64,000 bases of DNA from Roseobacter sp. CCS2 (GCF_000169435.1 NZ_AAYB01000002.1:620001-684000); one strand, 5' to 3'. Shown: positions 9,284 through 18,301, counted from the first letter of the stretch. Made by a program: numbers and translations. Notes: generated by a model not told the origin, from the sequence alone.

Positions 9284-9964
9284 TCAGAAGTGCATTGATA
9301 TCCCGAAATGCAACACATCGACGTTTTCGAGTTTTACAAAGTCTTCCTCGTTAGAGTCGGTTGTCAGATCATCAGTTGCAACACGGGTATCAAAGATGTG
9401 CCGTTCATAGCTCACGCGCGCGCTGGTATTTTCTGTCAACGGCAAGTCGATCCCGGCGCCGATCATATAGCCCCAGCCGGAAAGATCTGCACTGCCTTTG
9501 GAGTTCGCCGCGTCGGGGTCGCGCATTGTATAGGTGGCATCGGCATAACTGGCACCGAGGATGCCAAAAACCATAGCGTCGCCTGCTATGCGCCCGATCC
9601 GGCCGCGCAGACTGCCTATGCCATTGATGTCAATGTCGCTTTCGTTGGCAATGGGTTCAGACTGGCTTAGCTGGCTGTCGACCAGGCCACCGTAGAAAAA
9701 GGCGCCTTCAACGCCATAGACCCACTGGTTTTGCACGATGTTAAACCCAAAATGTCCACCAAGTGCGACAGCGCTGGGGTCAAGATTGCCCGGATCATCA
9801 CCTGGATCATCTGCACAACAATCCTGAATGCCCGACAGGATTGGATCAGCCAGATCAAGATTGAACCCGCCATATGTGCCCGACCAGTCAAACGGTTGAT
9901 CAGCGACCAGTGCTGTTGGCGAAGCCGCAATAACAAGTGCGGCGAGGAGCTGTGTGTTCGTCAT
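9284..9964 (-). CDS. Outer-membrane beta-barrel protein
   Basis: A 226-residue protein with a signal peptide (LLAALVIAASPTALVADQ) and repeated alternating hydrophobic/polar strands ending in LHFGISMHF, the terminal-phenylalanine signature recognised by the Bam machinery. GGFNLDLADP, GHFGFNIVQNQWVYGVEGA and GWGYMIGAGIDLPL are typical of the OmpA-like or Omp25-type eight-stranded barrel. There is no peptidoglycan-binding domain. An acidic insert with two adjacent cysteines (DCCADDPGDDPG) is unusual. The start could also be at 9976. Confidence 0.8.
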   Translation of the reverse strand: MTNTQLLAALVIAASPTALVADQPFDWSGTYGGFNLDLADPILSGIQDCCADDPGDDPGNLDPSAVALGGHFGFNIVQNQWVYGVEGAFFYGGLVDSQLSQSEPIANESDIDINGIGSLRGRIGRIAGDAMVFGILGASYADATYTMRDPDAANSKGSADLSGWGYMIGAGIDLPLTENTSARVSYERHIFDTRVATDDLTTDSNEEDFVKLENVDVLHFGISMHF

Positions 9965-11008
9965 ATCTTCAGACATCTCTCGGTTTAGTCGACGCGCATG
10001 ATGCAGTCATTCGGGTGCTTCAATGCGGCGCGTGGCGGTTCGCCTGCGCAGTTGCACGTAAAGCCGCGTGAGGTGCGATTGCCCGCCCTTTTCGTTTGGT
10101 CAAACTGTGGGAAAGGGCGCGGCCCTCGCATCAATGGGCGGCAATACACCCGTTCAATAACATGCAGTTTTTCCTTGCGTCACTCATTACAACGCCGCCA
10201 CCCGTGACAGTAACTATGGATTGTAAAGGCAGGTCTCAACATGGCCTTTTGGACAGTGAAGTTGGGTCAACCAAGAATGGATGAAGGGCGCAGCCGCAAA
10301 TTATGCGCAGCGTTTGAGCGGCTTTTGGAAGGGTTTTTGCCGGGTGATGACGTCAGATATGGCTTGGTGATCCAGCGGACGGTTTGCCGCGGTTGTGTTG
10401 CAACGGCCCGCAAACGCGATGTGGGTATTGGATGGAAAGGGGTGTGTGTTTTGCGTGCATAAGCGGCGCATACGCAGTGCACCGGGGCAGGCCACGGCCT
10501 GCGTGGTGGCGGCTGTAGAATGGATACTGGCGCCCATTTTACGGCGCGCCTACGATACCCTTTTGATGGTGCACGGTTTTTGGGCTGTAAATCAAGCGTG
10601 CCAAAGCGGGGGCGTGGCAAAACCTGCGGGTGTTTCGCTGCAACGCACGCGTACCCAATCATCCGCAAGCATCTCGACTTTTGCCAAGATACCAGCAGTG
10701 ATGGGTGTGTGACGGTCACTTGGCCTGATGGGAACAGTATGCCGCTTGTCCCGCAGCGGCTTTGCAAAGCAAGCGGCAGGGACCTTGCGACGCGTGACCG
10801 TCATTTCAGCGTCACAAAACGGATGCTCCGGATAAGCGAAGATGACCGTAAAACGGACATTGACGAAAGAGGGGTTTGTTTGGGCCATATCGGAATATCA
10901 CCCAGGCGGATTAAGGTTCCATGAAGCGGTGCTTGGCTTTGGGACGGAGGAAAAGCGGCGTATGATTTGCGTACACAAGCTGTACACATGGCGTATGTAC
11001 AGGTGTGT

Positions 11009-11030
11009 GTCGGGGCTGACCCCGACCTAC
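11009..11030 (-). repeat. GTAG hairpin repeat 1 (REP-like)
   Basis: Read on the minus strand: GTAG, then the 7-base arm GTCGGGG, loop TCAG, and matching arm CCCCGAC. Same design and almost the same sequence as the copy at 27704-27725. Confidence 0.7.
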
Positions 11031-11056
11031 GGGTGTTTGCGAACGGGTTGGCAGGT

Positions 11057-11080
11057 GTAGGGTGCGCATTTATGCGCACC
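11057..11080 (+). repeat. GTAG hairpin repeat 2 (REP-like)
   Basis: GTAG followed by GGTGCGCAT, a two-base spacer and ATGCGCACC, a perfect 9-base-pair stem. Forms an inverted pair with the next copy. Confidence 0.7.
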
Positions 11081-11105
11081 GTTGTTTGGAGAAGTTGGTA
11101 GAGAT

Positions 11106-11129
11106 GTGCGCAATGAATGCGCACCCTAC
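11106..11129 (-). repeat. GTAG hairpin repeat 3 (REP-like)
   Basis: Read on the minus strand: GTAG, G, arm GTGCGCA, a five-base loop, arm TGCGCAC. It is a variant of repeat 2 in the opposite direction, 25 bases away; the two could fold together into a longer structure. Confidence 0.7.
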
Positions 11130-11136
11130 CGTTTAC

Positions 11137-11688
11137 CTACGGGATGTTCGCGACGACATATGATGTGAATTGATCAAGAGACGATGGATAAAAGATCGCA
11201 AGAATTCCCGCTGTAACTGGGATGAAATATTTGGTTGCGGTTTCAGCGATGAACTTTGCCCAAGAGATTACCATTCCAAATCGTCTTTCGACCTCATCGT
11301 GCTCCCATTTGTGTTTGTCTTCTAACTCTTTGAACTCACCATCGGGGCTATCTTCGTATGGGCCAAAGTTATCAAATCCCCAGCTATCAGCTAGGTCGCG
11401 CCGCTGCGATGACTGTTTAGTCTTCAATCGACTGATTGCCCAAAGTTGAAAGGAAATGAATAGGTTTGGAGCTTCTTTTAGGATGTATAAAATCAAGAAG
11501 AAGAAGCTCAAGAGTTGTCCCAATGCAATAAGACGAGGTTGAGAGACTTCTACGACCAATCCCAGAATTGAAAACTCTTCCGATACTATCGTGATGTTCC
11601 CCAGCATTAGAGTACCAATTGAGAATGCAAGCAAAGAGCGTTTCGCAATTTTTGAGTCGGCGGGGTCAAAATTATCCCATGTAAACAC
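11137..11688 (-). CDS. Unrecognised membrane protein, AT-rich
   Basis: A 183-residue protein of no family I recognise. It has hydrophobic segments at about residues 18-38, 50-70 and 150-175, and between them a charged, possibly coiled-coil stretch (FKELEDKHKWEHDEVERRF). The start is GTG at 11688, 12 bases after the parE stop, with GAGGGA overlapping that stop, so translation may be coupled to parE. Base composition is visibly more AT-rich than parE and most of the window, and the codon choice differs accordingly. This suggests recent acquisition. Position next to the GTAG repeats strengthens the idea of an unstable junction. Confidence 0.65.
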   Translation of the reverse strand: MFTWDNFDPADSKIAKRSLLAFSIGTLMLGNITIVSEEFSILGLVVEVSQPRLIALGQLLSFFFLILYILKEAPNLFISFQLWAISRLKTKQSSQRRDLADSWGFDNFGPYEDSPDGEFKELEDKHKWEHDEVERRFGMVISWAKFIAETATKYFIPVTAGILAIFYPSSLDQFTSYVVANIP

Positions 11689-11700
11689 TATCGACGTCCC

Positions 11701-13659
11701 TCAAACATCCAATTCCTCCACAAACCGCGCGTTTTCTTGAATGTACTGGAACCGCAGCTCTGGCTTTTTCCCCATCAGACGTTCCACCAGATCTGCTGTA
11801 TCCCCCGGCTCGTCGTCGTGCACGGTCACGCGGATCAGTTTGCGCGTGGCGGGGTCCATTGTGGTTTCTTTCAGGTCTTTGGCGTCCATTTCGCCCAAGC
11901 CTTTGAAGCGCTGTAGGTCGATTTTACCTTTTCCGCCCAAGCCCTTGGCCATCACCGCGTCTTTTTCGGCGTCATCGGCCACATAGACCCGTTTCGCCCC
12001 TTGCGTTAGCCGGTAAAGCGGCGGGCAGGCGAGGTAGAGATGCCCTTGGTCGATCAGGGGCCGCATTTGTGTGAAGAAGAATGTCATCAGAAGTGAGGCG
12101 ATATGTGCGCCGTCGACGTCCGCATCGGTCATGATGATGATCTTGTCATAGCGCAGGTCATCGACGTTGAATTTGGTGCCCATGCCAACGCCGAGCGCTT
12201 CGCACAGGTCGTTGATTTCGGCGTTCGTCGTCAGCTTGGATGACGCGGCCCCCAGCACGTTGAGGATCTTGCCTTTCAGCGGTAGTAGCGCTTGGGTTTT
12301 GCGGTCGCGTGCGCCTTTGCCTGATCCACCGGCGCTATCGCCCTCGACGATGAACAGCTCGGTTCCGACGCGATCTTTGGACGTGCAATCGGTCAGCTTA
12401 CCGGGCAGGCGCAGTTTCTTGGTGGCCGACTTGCGCGCGGTTTCCTTTTCTTGGCGGCGGCGCAGGCGTTCTTCGGCCCGCAGCACAAGGAAATCAAGGA
12501 TCGCACCTGCGGACTTCGTGTCGTTCGCCAGCCAGTTGTCGAAGTGGTCGCGCACCGCCCCTTCGGTCATTTTTGCAGCGATTTCAGAGGATAGGCGGTC
12601 TTTGGTCTGCCCCACAAAAGCGGGATCGCGGATGAAGCAGGACACCAGCGCGCAACCGCCTGACATCAGATCATCGCGGGTGATTTGCCCGGCTTTTTTA
12701 TTTCCGGACAGTTCGCCATAGGCCTTGATCCCCTTCAGGATCGCCGCCCAAAAGCCGCTGACATGCGTGCCGCCTTCGGGCGTGGGCACGGTGTTACAGT
12801 AGGATTGGATGAAACCGTCGCGCACGGGCGTCCAGTTGATCGCCCATTCGACCTTGCCGGGTTCACCAAATTTTTCCTGAAAATCCACCGTGCCTGCAAA
12901 GGGTTTGTCGGCGTAGGTCGTGGCCGTGCCCAGCGTTTCCTTGAGGTAGTCGGACAGGCCGCCGGGGAAGTGAAAGGTGGCCTCTGTCGGGGTTTCACCG
13001 TCGTCAATTTCGGATTTCCAGCGGATTTCGACGCCGGAAAAGAGGTAGGCTTTCGACCGGATGGATTTGAACAAGCGCGCGGGTTTGAAGCGATGGCTGC
13101 CAAAGATTTCGGCATCCGCGTGGAAGGTAAATGTCGTGCCCCGCCTGTTGGGTGCGCTGCCGACTTTCTCGACCGGGCCCAATGGGATGCCGCGCGAAAA
13201 GCGTTGTTCGTAGATTTCTTTGTTGCGGGCGACTTGGACCACAAGGCTGTCTGACAGCGCGTTGACCACAGATGCGCCAACGCCGTGTAGACCGCCCGAG
13301 GTCTGATAGGCTTTGCCTGAGAATTTGCCGCCTGCGTGCAGGGTGCAAAGGATGACTTCGAGGGCGGATTTGTCAGGAAACTTGGGGTGCGGGTCGATGG
13401 GAATGCCGCGCCCGTTGTCTTTGATGGTCACCGAATAATCGGCGTGCAGTTCCACCTCGATCCGGTTGGCGTGACCTGCGACGGCCTCGTCCATGGAATT
13501 GTCCAGCACTTCCGCCACAAGGTGATGCAGCGCGCGTTCGTCCGTGCCGCCGATATACATGCCGGGGCGTTTGCGCACAGGCTCCAGCCCCTCAAGCACC
13601 TCGATGCTGTCGGCGTTATAGTCGTCGGGGCCTTTGTTGGACAAAAGATCGTTCGGCAT
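11701..13659 (-). CDS. parE: DNA topoisomerase IV subunit B
   Basis: The ATPase subunit of topoisomerase IV, which with ParC decatenates replicated chromosomes. The 652-residue protein has the GHKL ATPase motifs (EVLDNSMDEA near residue 50, DNGRGIP near 80, GGLHGVGASVVNALS near 125), the transducer domain, and the TOPRIM domain (EGDSAGGSGKGARDRKTQA near 440 and DADVDGAHI near 515). MYIGGTDERALHHLVAEVLD favours ParE over GyrB. GAGGTGAG precedes the ATG. A short AT-rich gene follows directly on the same strand. Confidence 0.95.
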   Translation of the reverse strand: MPNDLLSNKGPDDYNADSIEVLEGLEPVRKRPGMYIGGTDERALHHLVAEVLDNSMDEAVAGHANRIEVELHADYSVTIKDNGRGIPIDPHPKFPDKSALEVILCTLHAGGKFSGKAYQTSGGLHGVGASVVNALSDSLVVQVARNKEIYEQRFSRGIPLGPVEKVGSAPNRRGTTFTFHADAEIFGSHRFKPARLFKSIRSKAYLFSGVEIRWKSEIDDGETPTEATFHFPGGLSDYLKETLGTATTYADKPFAGTVDFQEKFGEPGKVEWAINWTPVRDGFIQSYCNTVPTPEGGTHVSGFWAAILKGIKAYGELSGNKKAGQITRDDLMSGGCALVSCFIRDPAFVGQTKDRLSSEIAAKMTEGAVRDHFDNWLANDTKSAGAILDFLVLRAEERLRRRQEKETARKSATKKLRLPGKLTDCTSKDRVGTELFIVEGDSAGGSGKGARDRKTQALLPLKGKILNVLGAASSKLTTNAEINDLCEALGVGMGTKFNVDDLRYDKIIIMTDADVDGAHIASLLMTFFFTQMRPLIDQGHLYLACPPLYRLTQGAKRVYVADDAEKDAVMAKGLGGKGKIDLQRFKGLGEMDAKDLKETTMDPATRKLIRVTVHDDEPGDTADLVERLMGKKPELRFQYIQENARFVEELDV

Positions 13660-13845
13660 GGGCTGCTCACCTCAATTCTTGTTTGCTGCAATATGACAGA
13701 GCGCGCGGGGTGGGGGAAGGCTGATCTGGGCAGGGCGCTGCCTGCTTAAAGAAAAGATGTCGGTGTGGTCAGTTCGGGTGACAATCGCGGGGCTGCCGTT
13801 GTGTCAAAGTGGTCATCACTGGACATCCCGATAGGAGGCCCGAAA

Positions 13846-14040
13846 ATGGACCCGCTACACATGAAAACACTTTCAGACTATCATCTGTCGATGCGCAAAG
13901 CAGAGGATGCGTTTTATGCGCAGCACAGTTGTGCATGGCTCCATGCCATAAAGCGCGTGATGCACAGCTTGGGCGGTACCGTGCGCGGTGATGGCAGGGC
14001 ACAAGGCCTGCGCCTGCCAATCAGAGTTAGGAAGGTATGA
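13846..14040 (+). CDS. Small protein coupled to LuxR regulator
   Basis: A 64-residue, basic and histidine-rich protein (begins MDPLHMKTLSDYHLSMRK) of no known family. Support for coding is the strong AGGAGG at 13833-13838, 7 bases before the ATG, and the ATGA overlap with the regulator at 14037, which is the common way genes are coupled in this genome. There is no signal peptide or membrane segment. It may be a leader whose translation controls the regulator, or a partner protein. Confidence 0.55.
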   Translation: MDPLHMKTLSDYHLSMRKAEDAFYAQHSCAWLHAIKRVMHSLGGTVRGDGRAQGLRLPIRVRKV

Positions 14041-15011
14041 CGCATTTGCCCCAAACCGACATCGATCACACAGATATTATGCAGGTGATCGCACTTGAAA
14101 CCCAGACATTCGCCGGGGGTGATTTTGCTGCATGGGCCGCCTGCTGGGTGCAGGACGACCGCACGCGCCAATTGTGTATTTCATCAACAACGGGTGCCAC
14201 TGTTTTAGAAGGGTGGCCCGCAATTGCGCAGTACATGCGCGAGGTTTTCGACAGCGGGTCCGGCTGCAATATCGTGGATTTTCAGCGCGAGAATGTCCTG
14301 ATCAACATGATCGGTAACGTGGCTTGGGTGGTTTTTGATGGCCGCTCGGCCCAAGCGGATGGCCAAGTCGAGCGGACCTATGAAACACGCGTTCTGGAAA
14401 AGGCACAAGGCCGTTGGCGCATCGTATATTCGTCCTTTTTGGTGCGCGGACACCAGCGTGAAGATGCGCATCGTTTGGCTGTCGATGCGGACGGTATGGT
14501 GTTGCACGCGCCGCCCGCGGCCCTTGCATCGCTGAAAGCGCATCCAAGCTTGCAGATTTCAAATGGCCGTTTGCGCGCAGCCAAGCCCGATTGGGATAAA
14601 CTGCTTCAGGCGGGCTTTGCCTGTGCGGCCGAACAGCACCGCTATTTTCAGCAATACCGCTATTCTGCGCAAAGTGGTCAGACATTCAGGTTGCCGATTG
14701 TGCTGGGTGAAACCGACACTGGTGGCGTGGCCTTTTGTACGCTTTTTGTGCGCGATGAGATGACCTTTGTTGAAACGCAAAGCGATGGCGATCTTGCCAA
14801 TAGGCTGGCTATGGCGAAAGCAATTTACGGTCTCTCGGACGGGCAACTGGCCTTGGCTGCGTGCATTGTCAGCGGCGACAACCTGAGTGCCGCTGCCGAT
14901 AACCTTGGCATCAGTATCAACACGGTCCGCACACATCTATCCCGGATCTACGACAAGACCGGGGTGAATGCGCAAACCGCACTGGTGCGCATTCTGTTGA
15001 GTGTGGGGTAG
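14037..15011 (+). CDS. LuxR-family regulator with N-terminal SnoaL-like domain
   Basis: A 324-residue regulator. Residues about 10-135 resemble a SnoaL/DUF4440-like (NTF2-fold) domain (FAGGDFAAWAACW, then GNVAWVVFDGR and RWRIVYSSFLV), a fold that usually binds small molecules or forms dimers. A middle region of about 120 residues is unassigned, and residues 264-324 form a LuxR-type helix-turn-helix (GLSDGQLALAACIVSG, then SINTVRTHLSRIYDKTGV). An NTF2-like sensor joined to a LuxR output is uncommon. It follows a small gene with a four-base overlap; its target is unknown. Confidence 0.78.
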   Translation: MTHLPQTDIDHTDIMQVIALETQTFAGGDFAAWAACWVQDDRTRQLCISSTTGATVLEGWPAIAQYMREVFDSGSGCNIVDFQRENVLINMIGNVAWVVFDGRSAQADGQVERTYETRVLEKAQGRWRIVYSSFLVRGHQREDAHRLAVDADGMVLHAPPAALASLKAHPSLQISNGRLRAAKPDWDKLLQAGFACAAEQHRYFQQYRYSAQSGQTFRLPIVLGETDTGGVAFCTLFVRDEMTFVETQSDGDLANRLAMAKAIYGLSDGQLALAACIVSGDNLSAAADNLGISINTVRTHLSRIYDKTGVNAQTALVRILLSVG

Positions 15012-15039
15012 AGTCAAGATGCCGGAACGACCCAAGCGC

Positions 15040-16323
15040 TTACTCTCCCGCCTGTTTGGTCTCAAACCGTAGCCCGGCCGCCGTTCGGTTCGGAAAGCCC
15101 GTCCAATAGCTGTGATCTTCGGTCTCGTTTCCGTCTTCGTCTACGGACCAGACGCCATCGGTTGCGACTGGCGTGAGATCAAAGAAGGCGGCCTTTTCGG
15201 TATCGCCCTTGAGGTGTAGATCCAGATAGCCGGTCACAAAGTGCTGGCTGATGTTGTTCATCCGCACGGTGTCCCACACCGGATCGGCGTAATGTTCAAA
15301 GGGGGCATATCCAAGTTCCTCTGACACGGCATAGCTTTCGGCGGGGGCGGGCATGGGGGCGCCTGCGTTGTGGTTGGCTTGGGCAAAGGTCAGCAGGTGC
15401 CGCGTTGTATTCATGGTGTCATCAAAGATGCCGCGCATGGCTGAATATTGCGATACGTCGTCAACCTCGCCTGCGATCAGCATCAGCGGTGTTTCAATCC
15501 CGGCCCAGCTTTCTGCGTCCCAGAACCCTGTGTTATTGCCCCATGGCCCGAAGGCAACGATGGCTTTGACGCGGTCGTCGGCCAATGCTGCATGGCTTTC
15601 GGTGCCCATCAGGTTGCGCTCTAACAGGCCCTGAGGTGCGCCCCATTCGTAAGTGGTGCTAAGAAGGGTGACACCAGCGCCTGCATAGATCAGCGCGCCA
15701 TAGCCGCCCATGGAATAGCCGATGATGGCGACGTTATCGTCTTGTATGATTTGGCCCAGATCGCTCTCAAGTGCTGTCATGCTGTCGATGATAAAGCGTT
15801 GATCCCAAGGGCGGTTAACCAAAGTGGACCCAAAGGCGGTTTGGTCGTCATAGGTGCTGTCGGGATGGTCGATCGCTGCGACAACATACCCTTTTGAGGC
15901 CAGGTTTTCAGCCAAAGGTGACAGCAGAAACCGATTGCCCGGATAGCCGTGCGAGATGATGACAAGGGGGAAGGTTTCATCCGTATCAGGGACCGCATCG
16001 CGGGCGGCTTGGCCGACAAGGGTGGCTTCGGTTACGCCGTCACGGATAAGTGTGGTGTAAGTGCCACTCTGTTCGGTCTCATCTGTTGCAGGATACCAGA
16101 TTTCGACTGTGATATCACGGTCATAGCGCGGCGGTTCGCCGGTTTCGTCTGTATTTACAATGTCTATTTGATCAAGATTGGTAAAAGTCATGGTCGTCAC
16201 GCCGATCTTATGATCGCCAAACGCGGCCAGTTCGGGCGCGTCGGGACGCACTAAATCAATACGGTTTTCGGCGTGAACCGCCGTGGCGGCCAATAGGCCA
16301 AGGGCTGCGGTCATCGTGCGCAT
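15040..16323 (-). CDS. Secreted alpha/beta hydrolase (dienelactone hydrolase / PAF-AH-like)
   Basis: A 427-residue protein with a signal peptide (MRTMTAALGLLAATAVHA) and an alpha/beta hydrolase core. The oxyanion-hole region is PLVIISHGYPGNR near residue 115 and the nucleophile elbow is IIGYSMGGYGA near residue 203, with serine as predicted nucleophile; late aspartate and histidine residues (AGEVDDVSQY, FAQANHNAG) could complete the triad. It resembles predicted dienelactone hydrolases and platelet-activating-factor acetylhydrolase-like esterases. AGGAG lies upstream of the ATG. The substrate is not apparent. Confidence 0.82.
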   Translation of the reverse strand: MRTMTAALGLLAATAVHAENRIDLVRPDAPELAAFGDHKIGVTTMTFTNLDQIDIVNTDETGEPPRYDRDITVEIWYPATDETEQSGTYTTLIRDGVTEATLVGQAARDAVPDTDETFPLVIISHGYPGNRFLLSPLAENLASKGYVVAAIDHPDSTYDDQTAFGSTLVNRPWDQRFIIDSMTALESDLGQIIQDDNVAIIGYSMGGYGALIYAGAGVTLLSTTYEWGAPQGLLERNLMGTESHAALADDRVKAIVAFGPWGNNTGFWDAESWAGIETPLMLIAGEVDDVSQYSAMRGIFDDTMNTTRHLLTFAQANHNAGAPMPAPAESYAVSEELGYAPFEHYADPVWDTVRMNNISQHFVTGYLDLHLKGDTEKAAFFDLTPVATDGVWSVDEDGNETEDHSYWTGFPNRTAAGLRFETKQAGE

Positions 16324-16440
16324 AGGATGCTCCTGCGGTGGTAGGTGAGTGGTGTGTTTAACGTATAGGTCAACGCGGGGAATGAATAGTCATTGCAGTC
16401 CATCTCATGCGGATTAATCTGCCTCAACAGGAGGAATATT

Positions 16441-17325
16441 ATGCGCGTTTTTTTCACAGGTGGCAGCGGCAAGGCGGGCCGGCATGCGATCACTTATTTA
16501 CAACAGCAGGGACATACGGTGGTGAACGCGGATCGGGTCCCTTCGGGGCTTGATGTGTCGGAGTTGCTGATTGACCTTTGCGATGCGGGTCAGGTGATTG
16601 GCGCTATGTCGCAATATGCCGATTTTCATGAGCTGGAGCCGGGAACGGGTGTGCCGAAATACGATGCGGTGGTCCATTTTGCCGCTGTGCCACGCGTCAT
16701 GATCGGCACTGATGGCGAGTGTTTTCGCCAGAACACGCTGAGCACCTATAATGTGATTGAAGCGGCAGTAAAGTTGGGTATCCCCAAGGTGATTTTTGCC
16801 AGTTCAGAGACCACTTATGCTGTCTGCTTTGCCGATGGAGAGTTAAAACCCAACTATGTCCCAATTGATGAAGCGCACCCCACGATCCCGCATGACAGTT
16901 ATGCCATGTCGAAGGTGTGTAACGAGGCGACAGGGCGGTCGTTTCAGGCGCGCACGGGGATAGATATCTATGGTTTGCGTATCAATAACGTGATTGAACC
17001 GCATGAATATGCCGAACAATTCCCCGCGTTCATAGATGACCCAAGCCTGCGCCGCCGTAATATCTTTGCCTATATTGATGCCCGCGATTTGGGCCATATG
17101 GTGGACTGCTGTCTTAAGACGGATGGCTTGGGGTATGAGGTGTTCAACGTCTCAAACGATGACATGTCGGTTGGTATATCGTCAGATGAGGTGATTGCGC
17201 GATTTTACAAAGATGTACCTGTCAAGCGCCAGATGCGCCCTGATGAGACGTTTTATGCCAATGACAAAGCCAAGCAGATGGTGGGCTTTGCGCCCAAACA
17301 TTCCTGGCGGGATGTGCTGGGCTGA
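16441..17325 (+). CDS. NAD-dependent epimerase/dehydratase (extended SDR)
   Basis: A 294-residue extended short-chain dehydrogenase/reductase. The dinucleotide site is TGGSGKAGRHAI near residue 8, and the catalytic YxxxK is in HDSYAMSKVCNEA near residue 155, preceded by ASSETTYAV. Such enzymes act on nucleotide sugars or related carbonyl substrates. The ATG at 16441 is preceded by AGGAGG; an upstream ATG at 16393 gives a tail unlike the family. Its TGA shares one base with the ATG of the following dioxygenase, so the two are likely co-translated and may act on a common substrate. Confidence 0.87.
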   Translation: MRVFFTGGSGKAGRHAITYLQQQGHTVVNADRVPSGLDVSELLIDLCDAGQVIGAMSQYADFHELEPGTGVPKYDAVVHFAAVPRVMIGTDGECFRQNTLSTYNVIEAAVKLGIPKVIFASSETTYAVCFADGELKPNYVPIDEAHPTIPHDSYAMSKVCNEATGRSFQARTGIDIYGLRINNVIEPHEYAEQFPAFIDDPSLRRRNIFAYIDARDLGHMVDCCLKTDGLGYEVFNVSNDDMSVGISSDEVIARFYKDVPVKRQMRPDETFYANDKAKQMVGFAPKHSWRDVLG

Positions 17326-18257
17326 TGTTTCCGCGGTTCGATCTGGCCGCGTTTGAGACCGCGCATCAAGATGCACGCCACGATCTGGCGCGTCAGTTGG
17401 ATACAATATGCCGCGATACCGGTTTTCTGGTGTTGGACGGGCATGGGGTGCCCCGGCAGGTGATTGCCGATGTATGGGCAGCCGCCGAGGCATTTTTTGC
17501 GCAAACGCAACCGGTAAAGCAATCGGTGGCACCGCCCTATCAGGGCTATCCCTACGGCTATCTGGGACCGGATGCCGAGGCTTTGGCCCGGTCCAAGGGC
17601 GAAGACACACCGCCGGATCTGAAAGAAAGCTTCAACGGCGGGCCTTTGCGCGTGCCGATGGATGCGCCAGCGGATGCGATGGATTTCTGTTATCAGCCAA
17701 CGCTATGGCCGGACCTGCAAGGGTTTCGCGCCGCATGGCAGGCCTATTATGCAGCGATGGAGGATTTGGCGGCGCGTATCATGCGCGCATTTGCCGCTGC
17801 CTTGGGGTTGCCAGCTGATCACTTTGATCCCTTCATCGCCAACCCAATTTCAGCCCTGCGCGCCCTGCATTATCCTGCAACCGTCGATTTGCTGTTAGAT
17901 AAACAGCAACGCGCGGGCGCGCATACCGATTATGGATCGCTGACCATTTTGTTGCCGCAACCCGGCAGTCAGGGGTTGCAGGTCAAACAGGGGGGCGATT
18001 GGGTTGATGTGCCCGCGCCTGAGGGGGCTTTTGTGATCAACATCGGTGATCTGATGGCGCGCTGGACAGCGGATCGTTGGGTCAGCACGCTGCACCGTGT
18101 TGTGGCTAAACCGGACCAGCCTGCGCGCCAGCCGCTTGCGTTCTTTCATCAGCCGGATTGGGACGCGCAGATTGTGCCGCTGGATGGGTCTGGTGCTTAT
18201 CCGGCTGTCCGATCTGGCCCTTATCTGATGGGGAAGTTTCAGGCGACTGGTGTTTGA
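17325..18257 (+). CDS. Isopenicillin N synthase-type Fe(II)/2-oxoglutarate dioxygenase
   Basis: A 310-residue non-haem iron oxygenase of the isopenicillin N synthase / gibberellin oxidase type. The N-terminal DIOX_N region includes DTGFLVLDGHGVP near residue 27. The iron facial triad is visible: H and D in GAHTDYGSLTIL (about residue 198) and the distal H in STLHRVV (about 255), and the 2-oxoglutarate-binding arginine is in ARQPLAFF (about 267). It is coupled to the epimerase upstream (TGATG). The substrate is unknown; family members hydroxylate or desaturate amino acids, nucleobases or hormones. Confidence 0.9.
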   Translation: MFPRFDLAAFETAHQDARHDLARQLDTICRDTGFLVLDGHGVPRQVIADVWAAAEAFFAQTQPVKQSVAPPYQGYPYGYLGPDAEALARSKGEDTPPDLKESFNGGPLRVPMDAPADAMDFCYQPTLWPDLQGFRAAWQAYYAAMEDLAARIMRAFAAALGLPADHFDPFIANPISALRALHYPATVDLLLDKQQRAGAHTDYGSLTILLPQPGSQGLQVKQGGDWVDVPAPEGAFVINIGDLMARWTADRWVSTLHRVVAKPDQPARQPLAFFHQPDWDAQIVPLDGSGAYPAVRSGPYLMGKFQATGV

Positions 18258-18301
18258 GCGCGGCTGAACTAGGTTCTGCAATACCAAGAAGGACCTGCAC
18301 G

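Larger units (their letters stand above)
9977..11136. other. 1.15-kb stretch without a supported gene
   Basis: No reading frame here has a convincing start, ribosome site or recognisable product; the longest open frames on the two strands (10267-10767 minus, 10520-10924 plus) have low-complexity, cysteine- and arginine-rich translations typical of non-coding frames. The stretch holds several inverted repeats: TGACGGTCAC at 10710-10719 matched by GTGACCGTCA at 10793-10802, with CCGCTTG / CAAGCGG and GCTTTGCAAAGC between them, repeated TGTACA words near 10968-11000, and three GTAG hairpins near its right end. It may be decayed DNA or hold a structured RNA. Confidence 0.5.

Noticed and set aside
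10267..10767. Open frame of 166 codons on the minus strand in the gene-free stretch
   Set aside because: Low-complexity, proline/arginine/cysteine-rich translation, no ribosome site, and overlap with equally open frames on the other strand; no family resemblance.
10241..10924. Plus-strand open frames in the same stretch (10241-10462, 10520-10924)
   Set aside because: No homology signal, no ribosome site; the inverted repeats in the region explain the open frames on both strands.
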